In this document: positions 41,066-48,933 of the stretch, piece by piece
Layout: each line of letters begins with the position of its first letter
Numbering within the stretch: position 1 is the first letter of the stretch
Assembly: GCA_018304425.1 (NCBI GenBank)
Contig: JAGVWE010000003.1
Coordinates: forward strand, 138,413 to 202,412
Direction: 5' to 3'
DNA from: Candidatus Iainarchaeum sp.
GTDB lineage: Archaea > Iainarchaeota > Iainarchaeia > Iainarchaeales > UBA10219
DNA length: 64,000 nucleotides
Program-made: the position numbers and the translations under genes
Notes under the pieces: generated by a model
What the model was told of the DNA's origin: nothing
Database searches by the model: none
What the model saw: only the letters and a program-made list of their open reading frames with translations

Positions 41066-41491
41066 TTACCTTGATGGTTCCACCTTCAGGCAGTCGTTGC
41101 AGAGGCCCTGGAAAGTGAGGTGGTGGCCTGAGATGTGGAGCCCGGTTTTCTCGGAAAAGCTTCGCTCGATTTCGCGGCTATAGCTTGGCACGTCGGAAAC
41201 CCTTTGGCAGGACGTGCAATGGAAGTGATAGTGCTCGGAGAGGTTGGAGTCGAACCGCGTGATGCCGCGGTCGCAGTGGATTTCCCGGAGCAGGCCCTCC
41301 AGGCGGAGGATGTGGAGGTTCCGGTAGACGGTTGCCAGGGAAATCGAGGGCAGCCTGGGTTTCACGGCTTCAAAGACTTCCAAGGCGCTGGGATGCGAGT
41401 CCAGGCCCTTCACGCCTTCAAAGACCTGCATGCGTTGAACGGTGATGCGGCGGTTTGCCTTCCGCAACTGGTCCACCAATACAGCCTGCAA
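41066..41491 (-). CDS. Fur/PerR-family metalloregulator
   Basis: 141 residues: winged helix with the family recognition helix LATVYRNLHIL (52-62) and a dimerisation domain with HYHFHC and two structural zinc pairs, Cys92-Cys95 and Cys131-Cys134. Fur-family proteins sense Fe, Zn, Mn or peroxide. It is upstream of and nearly touching the acetolactate-synthase-like gene, an uncommon pair. The metal sensed cannot be told from sequence, though the His-rich stretch is PerR-like. Confidence 0.9.
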   Translation of the reverse strand: MQAVLVDQLRKANRRITVQRMQVFEGVKGLDSHPSALEVFEAVKPRLPSISLATVYRNLHILRLEGLLREIHCDRGITRFDSNLSEHYHFHCTSCQRVSDVPSYSREIERSFSEKTGLHISGHHLTFQGLCNDCLKVEPSR

Positions 41492-41596
41492 TCAAACCCC
41501 CCTTACCGATAAAAGTTCTCAATAGCATGCATTGGCAAGCGTCAGGTATAAAAACCCTATTAAGGCCATTAAATAGCGTTTTGTTGAACCTACTTC

Positions 41597-42841
41597 ATGG
41601 TGCCAGGAATGCCGGACAAAGCACAAGAATTTGACGTCATCGTGGTGGGAGGCGGACCTGGCGGGAGCACATGCGCGTCCTTCTGCAGCAAGGCCGGGTT
41701 GAAGACCCTTTTATTGGAGGCCAGCAAGTTCCCCCGCGACAAGGTGTGCGGGGACGCGATTTCCGGGAAATCCATCGGCATCCTCCGCGAACTCGGCATC
41801 GAAGCCGAGATGCAGAACATCCTGCACGGCCGGGTCAATGGAGTCCTGTTGAGCAGCCCCAAGGGCACCCTGCTGGAAGTGCCGATTCCGCAAACGTTCA
41901 AGGACCGCGAGTCCTACGGCTACTGCTCGCGGCGCATGGTGTATGATAATTTCCTGTTCCAGCACGCGAAAAAACTCGCGGTGACCATGGAGGAATTCCG
42001 GGTAACGGACCTGGTCAGGGAAGGCAGCCAGGTAGTCGGAGTCAAGGGCCTGGACTTGAAGACCCGGCAGGAAAAGGAGTTCCGCGCCAAAATGGTCGTG
42101 GGCGCGGACGGCGCCAACTCAGTGGTTGCCATGAAAACCGGCTTGCACGAAGTCGACCCCAATCATTCCTGCATCGCTTTGAGGGCCTACTACGAGGGCA
42201 TCACCGGGATGAAGAACCTGATTGAAATCCATTTCCTCGAAGAAGTCCTGCCGGGTTATTTCTGGATTTTTCCCCTCGAAAACGGCCTCGCCAACGTTGG
42301 TGTTGGCATGATTACCCATGACCTGCGGAAGTCCAACAAGAAGCTCGAGGAAGCCTTGAACAACGCCATCCAGAGCAAGCTGTTCCGGGAACGGTTCAAG
42401 GACGCGAAACTCATCGCCCCCATCCGGGGCTGGACCCTGCCATTCGGCTCGAAGCACCGGAAATGCTATGGCAACGGCTTCGTGCTCCTAGGCGATGCCG
42501 CCTCGCTCATCGACCCCTTTTCCGGGGAAGGCATCGGCAACGCCATGACTTCGGGGAGGACGGCTGCCCGCATCATCAAACAGGCCTTCGAGGCAGGGGA
42601 TTTCTCGGAAGCGTTCCTCAAAAAATACGATGCAACGCTCTGGCAGGAAATCGGGCCCGAACTGCAGACGAGCCTCATGCTGCAGAAAGTGGGGAGGAAC
42701 ACGATGCTGCTGAACATGATTATCAGCAAGGCCGCGAAAAACAAGCACCTGCGCGACCTGATTTCCGGCATGCTCGTCAACGAGGTGCCCAAGAAGACCC
42801 TCGCCGACCCCTTGTTCCTGCTGAAAGTGCTGGTCAGCTGA
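41597..42841 (+). CDS. geranylgeranyl reductase family FAD protein
   Basis: Residues 13-40 are the FAD-binding FDVIVVGGGPGGSTCASFCS fold; CGDAISGKSIGIL, GADGANSV and the C-terminal GFVLLGDAASLIDPFSGEGIGN motifs follow. This is the geranylgeranyl reductase/halogenase-like family that saturates isoprenoid chains of archaeal lipids; a substrate is not proven. The leaderless start ATG at 41597 lies 20-30 bp after ATTAAATAG (41568-41576); another in-frame ATG is at 41609. It converges on the SufT-like gene. Confidence 0.93.
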   Translation: MVPGMPDKAQEFDVIVVGGGPGGSTCASFCSKAGLKTLLLEASKFPRDKVCGDAISGKSIGILRELGIEAEMQNILHGRVNGVLLSSPKGTLLEVPIPQTFKDRESYGYCSRRMVYDNFLFQHAKKLAVTMEEFRVTDLVREGSQVVGVKGLDLKTRQEKEFRAKMVVGADGANSVVAMKTGLHEVDPNHSCIALRAYYEGITGMKNLIEIHFLEEVLPGYFWIFPLENGLANVGVGMITHDLRKSNKKLEEALNNAIQSKLFRERFKDAKLIAPIRGWTLPFGSKHRKCYGNGFVLLGDAASLIDPFSGEGIGNAMTSGRTAARIIKQAFEAGDFSEAFLKKYDATLWQEIGPELQTSLMLQKVGRNTMLLNMIISKAAKNKHLRDLISGMLVNEVPKKTLADPLFLLKVLVS

Positions 42842-42852
42842 GCCGCCTACGT

Positions 42853-43161
42853 TCAGCGGAATTGCTCGAAAAGCAGGCGCACTTCTTCGCTGGCCTTTTC
42901 AGGGCTCCACGGAGGGTCGAACACCACTTCGATGTCGATTTCCGGGTCCTTGAAGCCCAGGTCCTCGAGGGCCAGCCGGGAGTTGCCCACAATCATGGGC
43001 GCGGCCGGGCAGCCGGGGCTGGTCAAGGTCATCCGCACGTACACCTTCCCGCCTTCCCTCAATTGAATGTCGTAAACCAGGCCCAGGCTCACGATGTCGA
43101 TTCCCAACTCCGGGTCGATGACCTGTTTGAGGCCTTCGCGGACTTGTTCAACGGAAACCAT
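42853..43161 (-). CDS. MIP18/SufT-type (DUF59) iron-sulfur assembly protein
   Basis: 102 residues with the DUF59 signatures VIDPELGIDIVSLGLVYDI and MTLTSPGCPAAPMI, containing the conserved Cys. These proteins assist Fe-S cluster maturation. GGTGAATGTTG-like sequence precedes; the ATG at 43161 removes a poor N-terminal extension starting at 43185. Confidence 0.92.
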   Translation of the reverse strand: MVSVEQVREGLKQVIDPELGIDIVSLGLVYDIQLREGGKVYVRMTLTSPGCPAAPMIVGNSRLALEDLGFKDPEIDIEVVFDPPWSPEKASEEVRLLFEQFR

Positions 43162-43206
43162 GGCGCCCCCCTTAACAACATTCACCCATAAGAATTTAAA
43201 AGAGGT

Positions 43207-45867
43207 TCAACCGGCTGAAAACGGGTTATAGGCCTGGCAGGCGGACTTATCTGGGCACACCGGGTTTTCACCGGGGCAGTCAAAGCAAGGCAAAGTCTTT
43301 TGCGCCATGAAACAACAGGTGAATTGGTTCATGACCTGGTTGTTGTATGTGTATTTCTGGGTGCCGAACTTTATGTAAGTGCATAGAGTAGTACACACGG
43401 GTGGTTCTTGTTGTGGGACAAAACCGCCGCAAAAGCTTTGAGGGTCTTGGCCCATGGTCTGGCCGCTGCCAATAAACCTACCAATGGAACCAAGGCTCTG
43501 GCCAAACCGTTGATTGCAGTCAAAGGGCGTGGAATCACAGACATCCCCTAACCTGTCCGCATCCTCGTCCCCTTGGTTAGAGTTAGGCGTGTGCGGGCAG
43601 TTGTCCTGGTCATCGCAGATGCCATCATTGTCCGAGTCAGGGCAACTGGGGGTCTGCGGGCCTTCGTCGACAGGCGGGCCTTCATCGACCGGGGGCTGGG
43701 TTACAAGTCCTGTGCCAGGTGTTTCGGTAACCAACTGCTGGCAAATGCAGCTGTTGGGGTTACACGTGTATCCAGCAGGGCAAGTCGTTGTATCACAGTA
43801 CATCGTCTGCTGGTTATACAAAATACTGCCCCCGCCCCAGCCACAGGGAAGCCTCCTCTTTGGCTCACAGGCACAGGAATTGGGGTTGCAGGCTAATCCT
43901 TCGGGGCAGTCATCCTTACAGACCTCCTTGCCTTGGTTAAAGTACGAGGTATATGTTTCGCCCATCCTGGCTATTATGCCCGAGCATTTCCGCACAGGCT
44001 TTTCAACGATGGTTTTGGGGGTGCAGGTACAACTGCTGGCATTGCACTGATAACCCGGCGGGCAGTCGTCCTTACAGGTCATTCCCGAGGGACTGAAGGG
44101 ATTGCGGTCAGTCGCATCCACGTAGGTTGTGTTGGCCGCGCAACTCTTTTCTTCCTTGACCGGCTCACAGACACAGGCCGAATTGCAGCGCTGGTCTCCT
44201 GGACAGTCATCCACGCACTCCTTGCCTGGCGGCAGTCTTGCAATCGTGCCACCGGGTCTATAACCAGTTGTGCGCGTTCTCTCCCTGCAGGATTCCCCTG
44301 GTTTTTTCACGCAGACACAACTCCTTTGGTCGCATTCGGTTCCGTCAGGACAGTTGTCTTCGCAAGCCATTTTCTTGGCGTCAAAGTCGGAGGCAAAGGT
44401 TTCCCCTGGTTTAACGGTTTTTTCAGCGCACTTCCTTGTGGGAGGCTCTTCCTTTTTCTTGCACGTGCAATCATTCAAATTGCAGGTTTCTTTTGGATCC
44501 TTGCATGGCGTTCCCACTTCGCATTGCTCCCAGGGGTCGAGGATTTTGTCCCCACAATAGGGGATATCCCATGGCCACTCCTCACATGTGCAGTTATTCA
44601 TGTTGCACATCTGCCAAGGATTGGGACAGGGGTCAAACCACTCGCATTGCTCGGGCGGAGACTGCAGCACACCGTCCCCACAGAATTCCTCGGGCGGGAT
44701 TTTTTTGAATCTCCAGAGCTGGAGCGGCGTTACGGCGGGGTTCCTGTCAAAGCCTTCCAGCACTTTTCCGTTCACCGGCTCGGCTTTCCTCCACTTGCCG
44801 TCATAGCGCGAGAAGTAAATCTCGCCGGGAGCGTCTGCATCACTCCACCAAACATCCAAGCCAATGGTGCGCCCAAGAATAAAGGTCAAAGAATTCCTGA
44901 AATCCTTGCCCTTCGTGTCAGCGGCGAGGGCCTTTGCCAGGCCCCCAAAGACATCCACTGCATACCATAAAGCCCCTTTCTTCAGGTAAACGCTGTACGC
45001 CTTGCTTTCCCGGTCGTACGCCAAATCAGGCATCATTTCCTTGTCAACAAGTAGGCTGGGCCCTGATTCCTCTGCCCACATGGCGGCATAGACTTGGCCA
45101 TCGATTGCAGGCCAAACCGCTGCCCCCGGCCCTTTGGAGGCTGCATCAACGCCCGTCCTTTGATCGGTTGGAATCTTGTTATCTATCACTGCCTCAGCCA
45201 GTTGCCCTGGCACCTCTTTTGCCGGCCGCCATTTTCCTTCCTTGAAATAACTGCCATAGGCTTTTCCGCCGGAACCGTTATCTGCTGTGAACACTAAACC
45301 AAACGCTCCCCAGGGACTCCAGGCAAGCTCTGGGAGGCTAACCTTTTTTAGGCCTGCTCCCCTCCAAAGGGGTTCGGCTTTCCCGCCAAGCACAGCGTAC
45401 ATGAGTTCACTGGAACCATCCTCATTCAAGTGTACCCAAACAATTAGCACAGAATCGGGGCCCACTGCAACGGTTGGATCCAAGTCGTTGCCTGGCAACG
45501 CTGCCAAAGAGGTGGGCGCAGCCCATTTCCTGGACTTCCATTCAGAAAAATAAATGTCAAAGTCCCCGGACGGGTTTTTGTGAGACCAAACCGTTACCGC
45601 ATAATTATCCTTGGATGAAACATCTGGGTCATGGTCTTCGCCGGACAGAAGGGCAACCGGTGCACTCCTCCCCCCGCCTGGCACAAACCAGGCAACCCTT
45701 TGGTCGTCGTACAAGGAATACCAGATGTCCCAGTCTTTTCCCTTGTGCTGCCAGACCACGAGGGCATCAACGGCTTCCTTGGAGGCAGTCACAAGCCCGG
45801 TACTGCAGCCAGCCAAAAGAATCAGCAAAACTAGGAAAGCAACCACTAAAACAGGCTGGCCCCTCAC
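43207..45867 (-). CDS. large Cys-rich surface lipoprotein with beta-propeller, TSP3 repeats and DCPG domain
   Basis: 886 residues: a lipobox LLAGC (Cys21); a region (about 30-390) with repeated VVWVHL- and AVTVWSHKN-type strands reminiscent of a sialidase-like propeller; a series of Cys repeats (FCGDGVLQSPPEQCE, then several CxxDxCPxGxxCxxxxCxC modules over about 400-730); a TSP3-type calcium stretch (DSDNDGICDDQDNCPHTPN) near 755; and a C-terminal Cys domain ending TLPCFDCPGENPVCPDKS. The last two elements are shared with the next two large genes. Likely a surface protein with many disulfides. Confidence 0.82.
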   Translation of the reverse strand: MRGQPVLVVAFLVLLILLAGCSTGLVTASKEAVDALVVWQHKGKDWDIWYSLYDDQRVAWFVPGGGRSAPVALLSGEDHDPDVSSKDNYAVTVWSHKNPSGDFDIYFSEWKSRKWAAPTSLAALPGNDLDPTVAVGPDSVLIVWVHLNEDGSSELMYAVLGGKAEPLWRGAGLKKVSLPELAWSPWGAFGLVFTADNGSGGKAYGSYFKEGKWRPAKEVPGQLAEAVIDNKIPTDQRTGVDAASKGPGAAVWPAIDGQVYAAMWAEESGPSLLVDKEMMPDLAYDRESKAYSVYLKKGALWYAVDVFGGLAKALAADTKGKDFRNSLTFILGRTIGLDVWWSDADAPGEIYFSRYDGKWRKAEPVNGKVLEGFDRNPAVTPLQLWRFKKIPPEEFCGDGVLQSPPEQCEWFDPCPNPWQMCNMNNCTCEEWPWDIPYCGDKILDPWEQCEVGTPCKDPKETCNLNDCTCKKKEEPPTRKCAEKTVKPGETFASDFDAKKMACEDNCPDGTECDQRSCVCVKKPGESCRERTRTTGYRPGGTIARLPPGKECVDDCPGDQRCNSACVCEPVKEEKSCAANTTYVDATDRNPFSPSGMTCKDDCPPGYQCNASSCTCTPKTIVEKPVRKCSGIIARMGETYTSYFNQGKEVCKDDCPEGLACNPNSCACEPKRRLPCGWGGGSILYNQQTMYCDTTTCPAGYTCNPNSCICQQLVTETPGTGLVTQPPVDEGPPVDEGPQTPSCPDSDNDGICDDQDNCPHTPNSNQGDEDADRLGDVCDSTPFDCNQRFGQSLGSIGRFIGSGQTMGQDPQSFCGGFVPQQEPPVCTTLCTYIKFGTQKYTYNNQVMNQFTCCFMAQKTLPCFDCPGENPVCPDKSACQAYNPFSAG

Positions 45868-45931
45868 CCTCGCATCCCCTTAAAATAAATCTCCCCCAGA
45901 AATGCATTAAAAGCCCTCGCATTGGGAGCAG

Positions 45932-46276
45932 CTATTTAAAGGCCGTTGTTTGCTGCAAGGCATCGATTTTGGCCGCCAACACGAAGTCGTTTTCGCTCAA
46001 GCCCCCGATGGCGTGGGAGGACAAGCGCAGCGTCAAGCGGTTCCACTTGACTTCCATGTCCGGGTGGTGGCCCTCGCTTTCCGCGAGTTCAGCCACTTTG
46101 TTCACGAACGCCATGTTTTCCTTGAAGTCCTTGAACTTGAATGCCCGCGAAATGGATTTCGCGTCCGGGCCCAGGTCCCAGGTGCCAAGCTCGGCGTGGT
46201 AAAACCGTGCCTGGGCTTCCGTGAACGGCTTTACGCCGCCCTCACAGGGTTTGCAGCGTTTGGAGGCAAGGTCCAT
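45932..46276 (-). CDS. pterin-4a-carbinolamine dehydratase
   Basis: 114 residues with the family core FKENMAFVNKVAELAESEGH followed by HPDMEVKWNRLTLRLSSHAIG, containing the [E]GHHPD catalytic site. The enzyme dehydrates pterin-4a-carbinolamine; in archaea its role is often molybdopterin or folate related. An extra N-terminal CKPCEGG motif is common in the family. It is single-gene and divergent from the large gene at 46346. Confidence 0.93.
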   Translation of the reverse strand: MDLASKRCKPCEGGVKPFTEAQARFYHAELGTWDLGPDAKSISRAFKFKDFKENMAFVNKVAELAESEGHHPDMEVKWNRLTLRLSSHAIGGLSENDFVLAAKIDALQQTTAFK

Positions 46277-46345
46277 GCCTACAATAAGGCTTAAATAATA
46301 GAAAAACCTATTGATTGCCTACTTTGAGGGGTATGGGTTAGCTCA

Positions 46346-48910
46346 ATGGCTTGGACAGACCTGTTCGCGGAAATCAAGGCACACCCCAAGCGGTTCCTGG
46401 CCGCCTTCCTGGTCGGCATGGTTCCAGTCCTGAACCTGTTGTCCTGGGGCTACGCCCACCGCGTCCTCCAGGAAACCAGCCGCCAACGAAAACCCACCCT
46501 GCCCGCCTTCGAACCCTCGGTGGAACTGTGGCTAACGGGCCTGAAAGTGGGCCTGCTGCTTTTCCTCTACAACCTCGTGCCGGGCCTCCTCCAATTCGTG
46601 CTCGCCGTACTCGCCGCCTGGATTAACTCCCCGCTTGCCGCTTTGCTCGTCCTGCTGGTGTCCATCGTCCTGAGCTTTGCCGCCATGATGGTTTTCTTCA
46701 TTGCCTGGAAACGGTTTGCCGCCACCGACTCGTTCAAGCAGGGCCTGCGCTGGCAGTCCTTCCTGTCCGAGGCCCTTGAAAGGGGTTTCCTCTGGTTGTC
46801 CGTCAAGCTCACGGTGTTCGCGGTCCTGGTGCTGGTCGTGGCAAGAATGCTGGGCCTCTTCGGCTTGCTTCCCCTGGCCGGCCTGTTCCTCTTCCTGCTC
46901 GTGGCCGCCATGGCCCTGGGCTTGCGCCAAAAAATGTCGTTCGAAAAAATCTCGATTCCCACGCCCCCCAAACGGGGCGGCCCCGGCCAGAAGGGCCTCG
47001 GCCAACCCGGCCTCGGCCGGAAAGGCCTGCTGGTGCTGGGCCTCGTGCTCCTGTTAGTCGGCGAATTCGCCTTCGTGGGCAGCCACATGGAACCCATTCA
47101 ATCCCAGACCCAGAAGAAAATCGGCGTAGAATTGTGGAGCGTGAAGCTGATAGCGCCCTCGTTCTGGCAGTGGCTCTGGCTGTCCGAAGAAGAACTCAGC
47201 CTTACCACGCGGGTCAATGAAACCCAGCACGACCACGGCTGGCAGTCCAACGCCTTTCAGCTCGACAAAAGCGCGAACGCGAGCTGGGACCCACTTGGCA
47301 CCAGCGGCTACTTCAGTTTTTCAAAACCAAAACCCCCGATTTACTCCCACCTCCAATGCCACTACCTGGATGACCCGACCGATGGCTGCTTTGAAGTCAA
47401 GAATTCCAGCATCGGCATCACCTGGAAGTTCATGCAAAAACTGTTCGAACTCTTGGCCGGGCAAATCCTGAAAACCCTAACTGGCCAAATCACGCCCGGC
47501 GGCATCGCCATCGACTTCCTGGTTGGGCTGGTCACCGACCAAATCAGCGGCTTCCTGGGCCTGGACGCTGGCATCCTGGATGGCTTGACGGGCGCAGGCA
47601 AGTCCAGTGCCGGCTCGGTGCAAGCCGCAGGCACTTCGGAAGCCATCAACGCGGGCATGGAGGCCCTTGGCAAGGCCACGGAAGAAGGCGCGGGCATGCT
47701 GGGCCAGTCGCGGCTCGGAAAAGCCGTCACCTCCGCCCTCGAAAAACAGTTCGGAAAGGGCACGGGCGGAAAAATCGGCTTGAACATCACCCTCGGTGCC
47801 TTGACCGACATCCTCGTCAAAATCATTTCCGAACTCATCTTTGGCTTGATTCCCAAGACCACCACGGTGCTGGCCAGCGGCTGTGCGAACCTCGCAACCG
47901 AAAGCAAGGTCGGGCTCTCAGGGGACTACACGGGCTATGTGCTTACACTGGCTCGCGAAGAGACCACGGACATCCAATGTGAGGAAAAAATCGTTCCGCC
48001 CACGACCGGCACCATCTACATCCCCCCGGATGGCACGGGCAAGACCGGGGGAGACCCCTGGCGGGAGCCTCCACCCATTCCCCCGCCGGAGCCGCCGCCT
48101 GTCACGCCCCTGCCGCCCACGACACCGGGAACCCCTGGCGGGGCCAAGAAATGCACCAGTGAAAAGGACTGCTATGACCTCGACCAATACTATTGTTCGG
48201 GGCTGGTCGCGCACGCCGACATGGGCCAGTGCATCAAAGGCGAGTGCCGCGTCCTCAAGCAGTCCAGGGACTGCGACGACAAAAAGGACTCCACCGAAGA
48301 CCTGTGCGAGGCCTCGAAGACCGACGTGAAATGCATCAACCGGCCCAGGTGCGGCAACGGCAAGCAGGACTCCGGGGAAAACTGCTCGAATTGCTCGAAG
48401 GACGTGAAGTGCGCGGCCGGGCAATACTGCGAGGCCGGCGTCTGCAAGGAGCCGCCCTGCAAGGACCACGGCGGGGACACGGACGGGGACGGCACCTGCG
48501 ACGACGTGGACAACTGCAAGGACATTCCCAACGACCAGCGCGACCTGGACGGGGACGGCACGGGCGATGTATGCGACGAGGCCCCCATCGACTGCGGGGG
48601 ATGGGCAGCGGAAAACGGCCACGAAAGCTTTTCCAGCGGCTGGACTTCCCCCGGCACCGAGGAAGCCGCCAAAGACTTCTGCATCCGCAAGATGTGGGAA
48701 GGCGTGGACAAGCCGGTTTGCTATACGACGTGCCTCAAGGTGTTCATCAACGCCTACATGACGCCCAACAACGTATTCACCTGCTGTGCCCGCTACGTGA
48801 CCAGGATTGCCTGCGACGACTGCCCGGGCCAGCACCCCAACTGCCATCCCTGCGGCGAAGACTATGACAGCTGGATTGGCGGCGGGCCCGTTGTAGAAGG
48901 CGGGTCCTAG
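46346..48910 (+). CDS. DUF4013-like membrane domain fused to TSP3/DCPG Cys-rich surface region
   Basis: 854 residues. Residues 1-240 hold about five membrane helices with a DUF4013-like start (HPKRFLAAFLVGMVPVLNLL, then a Gly-Tyr loop LSWGYAHRVLQETSRQRKPT). A large extracytoplasmic part follows: beta/helical region (250-540), a Pro linker (565-595, PPIPPPEPPPVTPLPP), Cys pairs, a TSP3 stretch (DTDGDGTCDDVDNCKDIPN) and the DCPG C-terminal domain (residues 760-840: CYTTCLKV, FTCCARYV, ACDDCPGQHPNC). A tandem paralogue follows at 48934. Function unknown; an envelope protein is certain only by topology. Confidence 0.82.
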   Translation: MAWTDLFAEIKAHPKRFLAAFLVGMVPVLNLLSWGYAHRVLQETSRQRKPTLPAFEPSVELWLTGLKVGLLLFLYNLVPGLLQFVLAVLAAWINSPLAALLVLLVSIVLSFAAMMVFFIAWKRFAATDSFKQGLRWQSFLSEALERGFLWLSVKLTVFAVLVLVVARMLGLFGLLPLAGLFLFLLVAAMALGLRQKMSFEKISIPTPPKRGGPGQKGLGQPGLGRKGLLVLGLVLLLVGEFAFVGSHMEPIQSQTQKKIGVELWSVKLIAPSFWQWLWLSEEELSLTTRVNETQHDHGWQSNAFQLDKSANASWDPLGTSGYFSFSKPKPPIYSHLQCHYLDDPTDGCFEVKNSSIGITWKFMQKLFELLAGQILKTLTGQITPGGIAIDFLVGLVTDQISGFLGLDAGILDGLTGAGKSSAGSVQAAGTSEAINAGMEALGKATEEGAGMLGQSRLGKAVTSALEKQFGKGTGGKIGLNITLGALTDILVKIISELIFGLIPKTTTVLASGCANLATESKVGLSGDYTGYVLTLAREETTDIQCEEKIVPPTTGTIYIPPDGTGKTGGDPWREPPPIPPPEPPPVTPLPPTTPGTPGGAKKCTSEKDCYDLDQYYCSGLVAHADMGQCIKGECRVLKQSRDCDDKKDSTEDLCEASKTDVKCINRPRCGNGKQDSGENCSNCSKDVKCAAGQYCEAGVCKEPPCKDHGGDTDGDGTCDDVDNCKDIPNDQRDLDGDGTGDVCDEAPIDCGGWAAENGHESFSSGWTSPGTEEAAKDFCIRKMWEGVDKPVCYTTCLKVFINAYMTPNNVFTCCARYVTRIACDDCPGQHPNCHPCGEDYDSWIGGGPVVEGGS

Positions 48911-48933
48911 TTGCTCGTGCCCAACTGATATCC

